Shown in pieces: positions 23,123 to 31,999 of a stretch of 38,594 nt of DNA. The number at the start of each line of letters is the position of its first letter. Position 1 is the first letter of the stretch. A program made the translations under genes and the position numbers. The notes under the pieces are model-generated. The model made no database searches. It was not told where the DNA came from and worked only from the letters and a program-made list of their open reading frames with translations. The DNA is from a virus, in IMG/VR virus record IMGVR_UViG_3300012008_000018, positions 1 to 38,594 of that record. One strand, written 5' to 3'.

Positions 23123-24612
23123 TACGGAGCCAAGCCTTTCCGCTTAAGGATCTCGGCGATATGGCTTTGAACGTCTTGGGGTTTGTTTCCCGGGATGGTC
23201 TTTTTGAGAGCCTGGTATTGCTGCGCTTGTTGCTGAACTTTACTTTGAGTAGTCGGCACAAACGGTTTCATGACCGACTTCACAAAATCTGGATTAGTGA
23301 GATCGGCCGGCGTTTTGCCATTCTTAATCCCGTTTTCCCAAGCCGTGTTGTAAGCCTGCTGCGCGCGCATGTACATTTCAGGGGCGCTAGAGTCCTGGGA
23401 TCCGGCGCTCCTATAAATCGTCTGCTTCATCATGTTGAGAGCGGAGTTCTTTTGAATCTGCTCTTGCTTGCCATGGTCTGTTTTTCCGGCAGAGAGTTCC
23501 GTGCGTAAGTGATTGAGATCGGCATACGAAAGCCCGCCGTTGTTAAACTCGGCGTCTAACTGAGAAGGATCGGTAATCTTCGTTGGATCGTTATCTGGTA
23601 CATTCGTGATCCGGTTGAAGAGGTCGTGAAATTTGTCCGGATCCGTAACGAGAGAATTTGGCGCCTGCATACCGCGCTGGATTGAATTAATGAACGTCCG
23701 TTTCTGAGGGCCGGTCATGCTCGACTGGAGAACGTCATCAACCCCGAGCTTATTCTGAGTGCTGAGATCCAGCATCTTCGTGTAGTCGGATTCCGCAGCA
23801 AGGCGCTTTGCCCGGTCTTGGTCTGACTGCACTTGCATCTGCTTGACGCGCTTCACGTTTTCCATGCTCTGGACTTCGCCGTAGAGCTGGTGCTTCATTT
23901 GCCCTGAGAGGTACTTGTCGTACTCGCCGTTATCGAGGAGTGCCTTCGCATCCTCTGGGGAATTCTGAATCCAACCGCGCACTGCACTTTGCGCGAGATG
24001 GGTGTCGCCGGAAGTTTGAAGTTTAAGGGCAGACTCCCTGTCGAGAGCTCCCGAATTAACGAATTGATCGAGCGCGCTGTCGTGGAGCTGTTTTACGGCG
24101 TCAAAAGAGGTTGGGTCGTTGATGAGCGCACTCGCCGAGCTGTCCAAACTCGTCGTGTAATTCTGCATCGTTGCAACACGGTGGAGTTCAGATTGACCGT
24201 TGATCGCGGTGTCTTGGAGTTTTGAACGGAGCTTCGAAAGATTCTGGTCGTAGAAACTTTGCCCTTCGGGAGTCTTGATATCAGAGTCAAGGTCTGAGGT
24301 TTCGTCATCGAATTTCTGAATGAAATTCTTGGCGACATTCTGGTCGTTCGGATCCGCCTTTGCGATAGTATCCGACCAGTCGTTTGCGTATTTTGCGTAG
24401 ACGTTCGAGAGTTTCGTCTGGGCTTGGCCGACATCCTGCTGGGCGTTTGCTTTCTGTACGGCTTCGTAAGCGGCGCCTCCGTCGGCGATTCCTTTACCGA
24501 TCGATTGAAGGCCGGCGGCGATTGACTGAGCGCCATCGCTCGGCCTGCGGCCAGGAGGGGCTAACGGGCCTTCGGGGGTTGCACTCTGATCGTAAACGGG
24601 AATTTGTGGCAT
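23122..24612 (-). CDS. Internal virion protein, T7 gp15-like position
   Basis: The 496-residue protein is almost wholly helical and Gln/Asp/Lys-rich, with long amphipathic stretches such as QTKLSNVYAKYANDWSDTIA and KTPEGQSFYDQNLSKLRSKL. This is the character of the gp15-type ejection tube protein. It sits between the small gp14-like gene and the very large ejection protein, the T7 order. No enzymatic motif is visible. The stop overlaps the next start as TAATG, so the two should be made in a fixed ratio. Confidence 0.8.
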   Translation of the reverse strand: MPQIPVYDQSATPEGPLAPPGRRPSDGAQSIAAGLQSIGKGIADGGAAYEAVQKANAQQDVGQAQTKLSNVYAKYANDWSDTIAKADPNDQNVAKNFIQKFDDETSDLDSDIKTPEGQSFYDQNLSKLRSKLQDTAINGQSELHRVATMQNYTTSLDSSASALINDPTSFDAVKQLHDSALDQFVNSGALDRESALKLQTSGDTHLAQSAVRGWIQNSPEDAKALLDNGEYDKYLSGQMKHQLYGEVQSMENVKRVKQMQVQSDQDRAKRLAAESDYTKMLDLSTQNKLGVDDVLQSSMTGPQKRTFINSIQRGMQAPNSLVTDPDKFHDLFNRITNVPDNDPTKITDPSQLDAEFNNGGLSYADLNHLRTELSAGKTDHGKQEQIQKNSALNMMKQTIYRSAGSQDSSAPEMYMRAQQAYNTAWENGIKNGKTPADLTNPDFVKSVMKPFVPTTQSKVQQQAQQYQALKKTIPGNKPQDVQSHIAEILKRKGLAP

Positions 24613-24615
24613 TGG

Positions 24616-25095
24616 TTACCCTGCTCCGTCTGCGCTGAGATCTGACTCGCTAGTTTTATTGCCACCGTACGCTTGGTACGCGCTCGCAGCGCCACTTGAG
24701 AGATTACCGGCAGCGCCGAGCATTCCACCCGTGGCGGCAGCCTCGCCAGCGTTTCTATCTTGGGCGGCTTCGCCGGTGTACATCGCGGATTTATTCGCGC
24801 CATTCGCGAGAATCGTAAGTTGATCGAGCTTTGCCGCGGCGGCGCTTTGACCCAAGACCGCAAGCGCACTACCCGTGAGACCGATGCCCGATGCGCCGTA
24901 GTTCGCACGCGCTTGGCCGATTACCTTACCCGCGAGAAGTGCAGAACGGCGAGCCTGTTCAGCCGCCTGTTGCGAAGACAGACTCGCGTTTTGTTCGGCG
25001 ACCTGAGCGTTGTACTCGTCGTTATTTTTAGTTGCCTGCCCTTGGTACGCATTTCCAAAAGCGCCAAGCCCGGCCTGTGCGGCTCCTGCCCACAT
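24616..25095 (-). CDS. Internal virion protein, T7 gp14-like
   Basis: The 159-residue protein is Ala/Gly-rich. It has a helical first half (NAQVAEQNASLSSQQAAEQA), then ANYGASGIGLTGSALAVLGQ, a block characteristic of gp14-type virion core proteins. Gly/Ala-rich helices follow (AATGGMLGAAGNLSSGAASA). In T7, gp14 inserts into the outer membrane to start DNA ejection; the same role is inferred here. The ATG overlaps the GNAT gene stop as TAATG. Confidence 0.8.
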   Translation of the reverse strand: MWAGAAQAGLGAFGNAYQGQATKNNDEYNAQVAEQNASLSSQQAAEQARRSALLAGKVIGQARANYGASGIGLTGSALAVLGQSAAAAKLDQLTILANGANKSAMYTGEAAQDRNAGEAAATGGMLGAAGNLSSGAASAYQAYGGNKTSESDLSADGAG

Positions 25096-25553
25096 TATTT
25101 CACCTTCCTTGGTTTGATCTCTTTAACTCTGGCGTACATCGAGCAGTCGTTGCCTTCGCTGTCGTACGCAGCGAGACATTCAGCTTCGGCCTTGAATCCG
25201 AGTGCACTTGCCCATTCATGGCCTTCTGGAAAATCGCATCGTACGGCGATTTCAATGCGGTTTATTTCGCAATCATTCAGCACGGCATTCACTACCCGAG
25301 TGATGTGCGGAATGAATTTCCGAACACGAGGAGCAAGAATTGCCCAGGCCTCTGCACGCCCTTGCCAGCGCGGAGTGACTCCGCCAACTCCGATAAGCCG
25401 GTCTTCGTCTTCACTGTAAATGGAATATGACCACGGAAGGCTCGCAATTCGCTCCGCATCCGACATCGAGATATCCCGCATAGCTCCCAAGGTCTCGGGC
25501 CTTTTCTCGATATCGAAGATATCCTTTGCTTCCAGCTTTCTAACCAGGATCAT
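25095..25553 (-). CDS. GNAT-like protein in the internal virion cluster (T7 gp13-like position)
   Basis: The 152-residue protein has the outline of a GNAT acetyltransferase: an N-terminal strand-helix (MILVRKLEAKDIFDIE), a central sheet with GVGGVTPRWQGRAEAWAIL, and RIEIAVRCDFPEGHEWASALGFKAE matching GNAT motif B. The Q/RxxGxA/G acetyl-CoA loop is only weakly visible, so catalytic activity is uncertain. Similar proteins occupy the gp13 slot in many podoviruses and are needed for virion assembly in T7. The start overlaps the tail-tube B stop as ATGA. Confidence 0.75.
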   Translation of the reverse strand: MILVRKLEAKDIFDIEKRPETLGAMRDISMSDAERIASLPWSYSIYSEDEDRLIGVGGVTPRWQGRAEAWAILAPRVRKFIPHITRVVNAVLNDCEINRIEIAVRCDFPEGHEWASALGFKAEAECLAAYDSEGNDCSMYARVKEIKPRKVK

Positions 25554-28153
25554 TGGTTATCCTGCACAGTCTGCTGAGGCATCACGCCTAAAATCATGAG
25601 GGGAAGCGGCTGATCCTGCCGGATGCAAATAGTGCCGTCTCTGTCGTAATCGCCTGCGATCGGCTGGTCGTCTGTGATGCCGCTTAAAAGCGGGACCGCC
25701 TGGCCCATGACGTCCGAAACTTTCCGGAACGTAAGCTGGGTTAGATTGTCGAAGCTCGAGCCGTGCTTGAACGCTGCGGTCTGATTTACGAGATAGCGGA
25801 TATTGGACAACTTCCGCATTTTCCCCATGGAGGTGCCATTCTGAGATCCGGCCTCAATGCGCACGAGCTTTGCGTCGCTCGTAAAGCCATACCCAATCGC
25901 CACGACTGAACAAGGTTGAGAAATCGTAATCGAGCCGCCCGAGACGACGGTGTCTGGATATACGGCGCCATCGCCGAGAACCGATACCGTTTCACCCTCT
26001 AGGTAGCTAAGTCCTGAAATCGTCGAAGCCATAATGTAGGCGTCGAACGTTCCCGACATCGGGATTTCGGCAGAGGAGTCGATTGAATCAAGGGTAAAGT
26101 TGTCGGCGTCGACAACGGTAACTGACGACATCTTGTCTTCAAGATCCGTGAAAGAGAACACGTTCCGTAAGCGAACCTTTTTACCGGTGGTGAGGCCGTG
26201 AGCTGCTTTGTAGCAAGGCGCCGGAAGAGCTTTCCCGATCGAAACTCCCGAAACGACATTCGAATAGGTCGAGCCGCAATCGACGTGAAACCCGTCAAGC
26301 TGATCGACCGAGTCGTCGAAAGTCTTCTCCATGTACTCGACGTAGCGAACGGTGAGACCATTGATCTGCCGCTTTACGATCATCCAGAGGTCGCTCTTAT
26401 CGCCCGCCGGCCCAGGGATGACCGCGATACTTTCCACAACGGGCTGGCCGTTACCTGGATACCCTTTTCCGCCGAGAATATGCTTGTGCCAGCCCGCGCG
26501 AACTTGATCGAGGTCTCGCGAGTAGGACATGCCGATCAGAGTACCGTCAGTACGGACGGCCCATACGATCGGGTTTGGCTCGTCTTGGTATGCGAGCTGG
26601 GTAATCCCGCCTTGGGTAATGTGGTAAGCGAGTTCGGATAGATTGGTTGAACGGAAACCGGCGACCTGAAAGAAATACGAAAGCTCGAAAATCTTCCGCG
26701 CGGCGAGCTGAATGAAAAGCGTAGCTTTCCCCGCCTGGATTGCCCGTGCGTACGAGGAGCCGTACGAGGTACTTTTCTTGATCGCTATGTTCGTCGCCGA
26801 AATCGCCTCATATGGATTCGAAGCTGTAAGCCAGAACTCTGCGCCGGCGGTGCCCATAAGAAGGCCTTGCTCATCGCTTGAGAACCATCTAATCGGATCG
26901 ACGCCGCCTTCGTTGAGGTTCCCACCGAGGCCGGCGTCCGCGGGCACCGAGCCGTCGGGGTTCGTTTCGGAAAAATTCAAGTAGTCACTCGTCCGGGAAC
27001 TGTCCCACCGCTGAGGAAAACCGGGTGTCCCGCCGAGAAAAAGTCTGTCTTGGTGAAACCCGAGAGCGCTCGGATAGCCTGGGTTTACGACGGTCGGGTT
27101 TGTTCCACTTGCATCGGTCGGCCCGAGTGAAGTTCCGCCGTAATACACTCCGCGCTGCCAAGTTGTGATTGACGTGGCGTTTGGAATCGTCGCGTTCATG
27201 AGTACGGAGACTTCAGCGGTCCCGAAGTAGCTTCCGGCTGACGAAGTGGGTTGAATAACGCCCGTGACCCAGGTCGCACCGTAAAGAAGACGGATGAGCC
27301 TACCGCCATCTCCAGTATACCCGAGAGCCGAGTGCTCATTAACGAAAGGCGAGGGGTTCATAAAGTCCCCCGCCTTATCGTTTGCAGAGCCCGTAAAAAC
27401 GAGACACTGGAAAGTGACCGCATCGATGATCTTCGTAACAAGGTACGGGCCGTAAAGTACGCTCGTCGTATGGTTTTTAAAAATGAGGGGTAGGCCAACG
27501 TAAAAGCCGTTTGCCGCGGTCGTAGTGATCTGACTACCAAGTCCCGCGCCGAGGCTTGTGTTCGTCGCGATCGTAAACTGAGGATTTGCAGTCAGAACCA
27601 TCTGATACTGATTGCCGACTTGGGTAGGGCCAGAAGTGACAACGAGCGGGTAGCCGGGGGTTTCGGGATCCAGAAATGGGCCGTCGTAAAGTGTTGCGAT
27701 CGTCGCGGTCCAGCTTGTACTCGCCAGGCGCTTAATTAAATACGGCGGATAGTTCGGGTGAACCATGTAAAGCACGTCGGCGCTCTGAGTCCAGGCGAGT
27801 AGCGCGAGATCGGCCGAACTCCACGGCGTAACGAGTTCAAATGCAACTCCGGGACTCGTTTCCACGAGCCCATAGTTCACGTACACCCGCATGTAGTAGT
27901 TTCCGAACTCAAGCATGTACGCCTGGCTCTGCGAAAATACGAACGGTACAAGGATCGTTTTGAAAAACGAATCCTTTACCTCGTTCACGTACCTCGTGCC
28001 GGATCGACGCGAGAAAGGGCCCTGATTCGTAGGGATGAAATTCTTACACGTCGCAAGCGCGCTTTTGTACCGGGGGGAATCTACTCTGCCCAGAAGCTCG
28101 GGGCTTACTTCTCCCGTGCTAAAATCACCTTGGTAGGGTGATACGCGGGCCAT
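25550..28153 (-). CDS. Tail tubular protein B (gp12-like nozzle)
   Basis: The 867-residue protein begins with the characteristic YQGDFSTGEVSPELLGRVDS, then YKSALATCKNFIPTNQGPFSRRSGTRY, the hallmark of the gp12-type nozzle family. Long beta-rich propeller-like segments follow. It forms the distal tail tube that the phage opens on contact. It starts immediately upstream of the GNAT gene and directly follows tail tubular protein A, as in T7-like genomes. Confidence 0.93.
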   Translation of the reverse strand: MARVSPYQGDFSTGEVSPELLGRVDSPRYKSALATCKNFIPTNQGPFSRRSGTRYVNEVKDSFFKTILVPFVFSQSQAYMLEFGNYYMRVYVNYGLVETSPGVAFELVTPWSSADLALLAWTQSADVLYMVHPNYPPYLIKRLASTSWTATIATLYDGPFLDPETPGYPLVVTSGPTQVGNQYQMVLTANPQFTIATNTSLGAGLGSQITTTAANGFYVGLPLIFKNHTTSVLYGPYLVTKIIDAVTFQCLVFTGSANDKAGDFMNPSPFVNEHSALGYTGDGGRLIRLLYGATWVTGVIQPTSSAGSYFGTAEVSVLMNATIPNATSITTWQRGVYYGGTSLGPTDASGTNPTVVNPGYPSALGFHQDRLFLGGTPGFPQRWDSSRTSDYLNFSETNPDGSVPADAGLGGNLNEGGVDPIRWFSSDEQGLLMGTAGAEFWLTASNPYEAISATNIAIKKSTSYGSSYARAIQAGKATLFIQLAARKIFELSYFFQVAGFRSTNLSELAYHITQGGITQLAYQDEPNPIVWAVRTDGTLIGMSYSRDLDQVRAGWHKHILGGKGYPGNGQPVVESIAVIPGPAGDKSDLWMIVKRQINGLTVRYVEYMEKTFDDSVDQLDGFHVDCGSTYSNVVSGVSIGKALPAPCYKAAHGLTTGKKVRLRNVFSFTDLEDKMSSVTVVDADNFTLDSIDSSAEIPMSGTFDAYIMASTISGLSYLEGETVSVLGDGAVYPDTVVSGGSITISQPCSVVAIGYGFTSDAKLVRIEAGSQNGTSMGKMRKLSNIRYLVNQTAAFKHGSSFDNLTQLTFRKVSDVMGQAVPLLSGITDDQPIAGDYDRDGTICIRQDQPLPLMILGVMPQQTVQDNQ

Positions 28154-28726
28154 CTATTGCCTCACCGTTTCCCAGAAGTCTGGGGCCGAGAAGCTAGGAC
28201 GATTTTGGATCGCGTTGGCCTTTTTCGCTTCGGCAATCGCCGTTTTGAAATCGTCCTTCAAGTCTTGCTTCTTTACGTTCGACTCGGTGAGCTCGACGAC
28301 CATGTCGATCGCCATCATACTCGCGATGGCGTTGAACAGAAGCGGATCCATTTGGTTAACGTCCGTGATGTCGGCGACATACCGGAGCGGAATTGGAGGC
28401 TCCTGATTCGAGACGATCGAACGCCCTTCGATTTGATAATCGAAGATCTCTGAGTTCATGAGCGGGTCGAGATTCAGGAGGCGCAGAAAATCGGACGGGA
28501 GCGGAAATGCGTTTTGCCTCCCGAACGTAGGCGCGTTCGCGTCCACCGCAAGCTGCACGCGTTTGATTGCGCAGTTCCATGGGTGTCCCTGTAGAACGGC
28601 TCTACGAGCCGTATCGTACGATTTATTGCAGGCATCGGCTTTCGGGGAGCTATCCGACGGCGAAGTGATTTCGCTTAGGCCGAGCTTCTGGAGGGCCCGG
28701 TTGTATAGATCGGTTTGGCTCGCCAC
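28154..28726 (-). CDS. Tail tubular protein A (gp11-like gatekeeper)
   Basis: The 190-residue protein has the gp11 family start (TDLYNRALQKLGLSEITS), ACNKSYDTARRAVLQGHPWN near residues 32-51, and a helical C-terminus (FKTAIAEAKKANAIQNRPS). It connects portal to nozzle as a dodecameric ring. The stop abuts the ATG of tail tubular protein B without a gap. Confidence 0.92.
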   Translation of the reverse strand: MASQTDLYNRALQKLGLSEITSPSDSSPKADACNKSYDTARRAVLQGHPWNCAIKRVQLAVDANAPTFGRQNAFPLPSDFLRLLNLDPLMNSEIFDYQIEGRSIVSNQEPPIPLRYVADITDVNQMDPLLFNAIASMMAIDMVVELTESNVKKQDLKDDFKTAIAEAKKANAIQNRPSFSAPDFWETVRQ

Positions 28727-28737
28727 AAAGTCTCCAC

Positions 28738-29025
28738 TTAATACGTGTACGAAACAGTAACTAAGTCAGCGTAAACTCCAGCCGGAGTTCCGCCCGAACT
28801 GAATAGCCGGTACTGGCCCGCGGGAAGATCGTAATCGGTTTTTCCATTGGCAGTCAGCGTAGCGATATCGATCGCCGTCACTCCGTCTTGACCCAGAAGT
28901 TGAAGCTTCGTCGTCGTTGCAAACGTAGTGGCCAGCAGAACTAAGCAAGACCGTCCGCCGGCGTGGGGAACCCAGTTGCCGGTAGTGGAGCCATTTTTCA
29001 TGAGAGTAAAAGCTTGGGAAGCCAT
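28738..29025 (-). CDS. Small beta-rich virion protein
   Basis: The 95-residue product alternates hydrophobic and polar residues (AFTLMKNGSTTGNWVPHAGG, then TTKLQLLGQDGVTAIDIATL) and ends VTVSYTY, consistent with a small beta-barrel. No family is recognised. It lies between the capsid block and tail tubular protein A, so it may decorate the capsid or join head to tail. Confidence 0.75.
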   Translation of the reverse strand: MASQAFTLMKNGSTTGNWVPHAGGRSCLVLLATTFATTTKLQLLGQDGVTAIDIATLTANGKTDYDLPAGQYRLFSSGGTPAGVYADLVTVSYTY

Positions 29026-29035
29026 CGATTACTCC

Positions 29036-29224
29036 TCAGTTAGGCGGGAAATTGTCTTTAAGAATCTGGTTCGTGATTTCTTCGAGCTTGAGGAGCACTT
29101 GCTCTTTTTCAGTGAAGACGGTGAGGTCGTAGTTCACTTCGATATCTTTGCCTGGGCTTGCGGTGCCGGTGACGATATCGAACTCCGTCTGGCCTTTATT
29201 CGTTCCAATGTACTGACGTGCCAT
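29036..29224 (-). CDS. Small hypothetical protein (62 aa) after the capsid terminator
   Basis: The product starts MARQYIGTNKGQTEFDIVTG and ends in a helix, LLKLEEITNQILKDNFPPN. No family is recognised. Its ribosome site AAGGAG is perfect and six bases from the ATG, but is half of a CTCCTT-TTTG-AAGGAG hairpin in the mRNA. The gene lies just beyond a strong terminator, so translation and transcription are both likely to be throttled. Confidence 0.75.
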   Translation of the reverse strand: MARQYIGTNKGQTEFDIVTGTASPGKDIEVNYDLTVFTEKEQVLLKLEEITNQILKDNFPPN

Positions 29225-29230
29225 TTAGCT

Positions 29231-29246
29231 CTCCTTCAAAAAGGAG
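29231..29246 (-). promoter_or_regulatory. Hairpin sequestering the ribosome site of the 62-aa gene
   Basis: On the - strand CTCCTT pairs with AAGGAG over a TTTG loop. AAGGAG is the only Shine-Dalgarno of the gene starting at 29224. The loop overlaps the U-tract of the terminator immediately before it. Confidence 0.6.
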
Positions 29247-29271
29247 GGCGAAAGAGTTTCCTCTCCCGCCC
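29238..29271 (-). terminator. Strong intrinsic terminator after the capsid/decoration genes
   Basis: On the - strand GGGCGGGAGAG pairs with CTCTTTCGCCC (two G-U pairs) over a GAAA tetraloop, and TCCTTTTTG follows. This is an 11-bp stem with a U-tract. It lies 12 bases after the stop at 29283 and separates the abundant capsid transcripts from the tail genes. Confidence 0.85.
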
Positions 29272-29282
29272 CCCATACTCAA

Positions 29283-29783
29283 TTACTGCGTGTACTGGAT
29301 TTCGACCGCGACCGAGCCCGAGCCATCGGCTGCGCCGGAAAGCGTGAGAACCACGTCGTAGTGCGTACCTGGATCCGAAGCGAGGCCGAGAAGTTCCCAG
29401 ACCCGCTTTTCCATGGTGGCGACCGTGATAATGTTCCCAAGGAGGCATTCCGTCTTGGTGATCGGACCCGCGTTAAGAACGACGCCGGCCTTGAAGAACT
29501 GGGACGAAACGGCAGCGCCACCCGCTTGGGTGGATTGATACAGACCGAAGTCTGCTGCCGTGGTCGTTCCGAGATCCGGCGACGAGATCAGCGCGCTCGA
29601 GACAACCGCGTTGCTCGGGATCGAGCAGGCGATGTATTTCGAAGCGACGGAATCTCCGCTAGCGATCGAGACGACGCCAATGGCTTTCCGAAGGTCTGCT
29701 TTCGTAATCGCACCGTTGTTAAGAACCGAAGGACTTGCATCCCGGTTAGTAATGGCGGCGGACTTGGTAGTAACAACACTCAT
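29283..29783 (-). CDS. Putative capsid decoration or head protein
   Basis: The 166-residue protein has an N-terminal helical part (LNNGAITKADLRKAIGVVSI) and a beta-rich remainder (SKYIACSIPSNAVVSSALIS, HYDVVLTLSGAADGSGSVAVEI), consistent with a small beta-sandwich. It is directly downstream of the capsid gene, with an AAGGAG site before the ATG, and directly before a terminator, so it should be made in amounts near those of capsid. This favours a stoichiometric head protein. No family is named. Confidence 0.75.
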   Translation of the reverse strand: MSVVTTKSAAITNRDASPSVLNNGAITKADLRKAIGVVSIASGDSVASKYIACSIPSNAVVSSALISSPDLGTTTAADFGLYQSTQAGGAAVSSQFFKAGVVLNAGPITKTECLLGNIITVATMEKRVWELLGLASDPGTHYDVVLTLSGAADGSGSVAVEIQYTQ

Positions 29784-29809
29784 GTTTCATTCTCCTTTTC
29801 AGCGAGCGA

Positions 29810-30706
29810 TTAAGCGCACCAGATTTTAACGACTTTTTTCTCTTCAAGGCGCGTCGCTCCGAACGATCCCTTGGCGTAAACCTGCCAAGGCAAGGACGTG
29901 ATGTCCTTACGTTGAGAAACGTCGGTGTTGATCTCGTTCCAGAGACCGAGATACATGCCGGACTTAGCGTAGGCAGGGATTGCATACGAAGTGCCCGACT
30001 GGTCATCCGTCCCTTGCGAGAGGAGTTCCGAGTGGATGAAATTGAAGCCCATGAAGCTCATGATCTTGCCGTCAACGAGGGCTGGCTTCGAGTTGTAGTC
30101 AGCCGAGATGACTTGAGCTTCCGCGAGCAGATTGTCCGCTTGCTTGGCCGTAATCACGCAGTAGAGTGGATCGGTGTCGAGATCCACTTCGTTTTGCATG
30201 AGGATCTTCTTCGCTTGGCGAAGCTTCGCAACGGTGAGGCCGCTGGAAGAGGTAGAACCTTGCTTAACCGACACGACTTGGTTCGTGGAGTCGAACGAGG
30301 TGACGGCCGTTCCGGTAGTGCCGGTGGAGGCGTTACCGAAATAGGCGTTGATGATTTCCATGTCCATCGCGCGGTTCATCGCGGCGCCCGCGTTTTGAAC
30401 GTACGAGGATTTCGGGTCCGTAATCAAACGAAGCATATCGAACGAGTCGATCATTTGTGGAAGTTCGTAATCGTTCGGCGAAACCCAGCGGCGGGAGAGA
30501 GGAGCATCCACTCGGCCCATTGGAGAAAACCGGGAAGTCACTTTCAGCGCGGAGATTGCGCCGATTTGATCGACTGGGCTCGCTTGAGCTCCGACGTGGG
30601 AGCCGGAGGTGACGGCGCCGCGAAGACGCGACTCCATCTGTTGAAGGAGAAGCTTGATATTGGTCGCGTACTGTTGAACGTAAAAACTAGGTAAATTTGC
30701 AGACAT
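29810..30706 (-). CDS. Major capsid protein (HK97 fold)
   Basis: The 298-residue protein shows the podovirus capsid pattern: helical N-terminus (QYATNIKLLLQQMESRLRGA), RFSPMGRVDAPLSRRWVSPN, then VKQGSTSSSGLTVAKLRQAK in the spine-helix area, and KIMSFMGFNFIHSELL. The C-terminal YLGLWNEINTDVSQRKDITS block is typical of these capsids. A GGAGG site precedes the ATG. It lies after the scaffold gene and between a 5' hairpin and the terminator, suggesting controlled, high expression. Confidence 0.92.
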   Translation of the reverse strand: MSANLPSFYVQQYATNIKLLLQQMESRLRGAVTSGSHVGAQASPVDQIGAISALKVTSRFSPMGRVDAPLSRRWVSPNDYELPQMIDSFDMLRLITDPKSSYVQNAGAAMNRAMDMEIINAYFGNASTGTTGTAVTSFDSTNQVVSVKQGSTSSSGLTVAKLRQAKKILMQNEVDLDTDPLYCVITAKQADNLLAEAQVISADYNSKPALVDGKIMSFMGFNFIHSELLSQGTDDQSGTSYAIPAYAKSGMYLGLWNEINTDVSQRKDITSLPWQVYAKGSFGATRLEEKKVVKIWCA

Positions 30707-30715
30707 TGCTGCCTC

Positions 30716-30742
30716 CGAAAATGGTTTAAAGACCGTTTTTCG
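30716..30742 (-). promoter_or_regulatory. Hairpin in the capsid mRNA leader
   Basis: On the - strand CGAAAAACGGT pairs with ACCATTTTCG (one bulge/wobble) over CTTTAA. The stem ends two bases before the GGAGG ribosome site of the capsid gene. It could be a 5' stabiliser, an RNase III site or an attenuator. The 30743-30822 stretch upstream holds no gene. Confidence 0.5.
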
Positions 30743-30822
30743 AAAGGCTTGTCTGAGTTACCAGGGCCGTTTCATGCCCAATGCCAGGGCGGGCTGCGGA
30801 CTTTCCCGCGTGTCGTTCCGGC

Positions 30823-31065
30823 TCAGGAGAGAATGTCTGAGTTCCCGGACTTTTTACCGATGATGACCGCCTTCTTATCGGCTTTGACCGTCGGTGCGTT
30901 TGAAACCGTTTCCGGTTCAACGTTCTCTAAAATAAATTTTTCGTACGTTTTCGCTTCTGACAGAACTTCTTCAAGGCCTTGGCCTCTACGAACGACTAGC
31001 TGAAGACATGCTAAACGGAGCGACTTACTATCCAACGTGTTACCAGATTCGCAACTAGTATACAT
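30823..31065 (-). CDS. Small hypothetical protein between scaffold and capsid
   Basis: The 80-residue product starts MYTSCESGNTLDSKSLRLAC and has a helical core (LEEVLSEAKTYEKFILENVE) and a Lys-rich tail. Short proteins of this pattern occur near scaffold genes in other phages; the role is unknown. TTGGAG lies upstream at a good distance. An overlapping frame of 64 codons in the same strand is Arg-rich and without a good site, and is rejected. Confidence 0.7.
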   Translation of the reverse strand: MYTSCESGNTLDSKSLRLACLQLVVRRGQGLEEVLSEAKTYEKFILENVEPETVSNAPTVKADKKAVIIGKKSGNSDILS

Positions 31066-31096
31066 TTCGTCAACTCCAAAAAAGACTTGAGTCTAA

Positions 31097-31999
31097 TTAC
31101 GGCTGCTCTGGGTAAGCCATGCGGTGCAGACGGTCCATTTCAGCCTTTGCGGAGGCATCCCCCGAAAGGTAGCGCTTACCGAATCCTGGATCGCTCCGGA
31201 GCTCCGTAATCTTCGCTTGGGCCTGGCCTGGGGTCATCGCTGAGAATCCGTTATCGCCGCCGCCGACGAACGTGTCTTCACCGGTTTTAGATCCAATACC
31301 GTGAAAGAGCTTAATCGTCTTTTCGTACCCGATCGCCCGCTCGATTGAGTCGATCGTGTTGGAGTCGACTCCCGCAAGGCGAGCTCCCCTAGCGGCAACT
31401 TTTTGATTCTGATCGTGGGCCATTCCCCATTCTTTTTTAAGCGCTGCCTGTCCTTCGACTGTTTTCGCAGTCTGAGCGTCGGCCTGGGCCTTTTGCATTT
31501 GAGTCGCAAACTCTCCGTACTTTGCCATGAGGGCCTGGCCCTGCTTGGTAGAAAGTCCGGCTTCATAGAAGTTTTGCTGTGCCCAGTTCGTGAAATCGCC
31601 GTTATCGCCTTCTGGGGCTTTGAATCCGTACCCGTCCGGCTTATCCGGGCGTCCTAAACGCCCATAGACCTCTCCCATGGCTTGAGCGTCGTCTAAGCTC
31701 TCCGGAAGCTTCACGAGGCGGCTCGCGGGCACGCCTTGAAGCTTCTCGAGGTTTCGGTAGCTTCCAACGACGGTCGCCGGATCCTTGAAACCTTTAAGCT
31801 GAACCCAGCCGCGGGTTTCTTCGTCCAGACCCGAAGTCCAGTCGGACGGCTGCGCTGCCGTTGCTCCCGTTCCACCGGTCGAAGGAACCGACTGCGGAGA
31901 GGAAGTCGTCAATCCGGGGGAGCCGCTCGCCGGGGCTGAAGTCGTAGTAGGTGCGGCGGCTGCTGGGGCGGAACTCATTGGCTGTGCTTCGGGGGTCAT
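31097..31999 (-). CDS. Capsid scaffolding protein
   Basis: The 300-residue protein begins with a Pro/Ala/Ser/Thr-rich disordered region (about residues 1-50). A helical block with WTSGLDEETRGWVQLKGFKD and VGSYRNLEKLQGVP follows, the signature seen in podovirus scaffold proteins, then long charged helices and a basic end. It guides procapsid assembly and is then lost. The ATG overlaps the Bbp19-like gene stop as ATGA. It precedes the capsid gene, as expected. Confidence 0.88.
   Translation of the reverse strand: MTPEAQPMSSAPAAAAPTTTSAPASGSPGLTTSSPQSVPSTGGTGATAAQPSDWTSGLDEETRGWVQLKGFKDPATVVGSYRNLEKLQGVPASRLVKLPESLDDAQAMGEVYGRLGRPDKPDGYGFKAPEGDNGDFTNWAQQNFYEAGLSTKQGQALMAKYGEFATQMQKAQADAQTAKTVEGQAALKKEWGMAHDQNQKVAARGARLAGVDSNTIDSIERAIGYEKTIKLFHGIGSKTGEDTFVGGGDNGFSAMTPGQAQAKITELRSDPGFGKRYLSGDASAKAEMDRLHRMAYPEQP

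Noticed and set aside
29912-30694. 260-codon + strand frame
   Set aside because: It is fully antisense to the capsid gene and has no domain or ribosome site that I can support.
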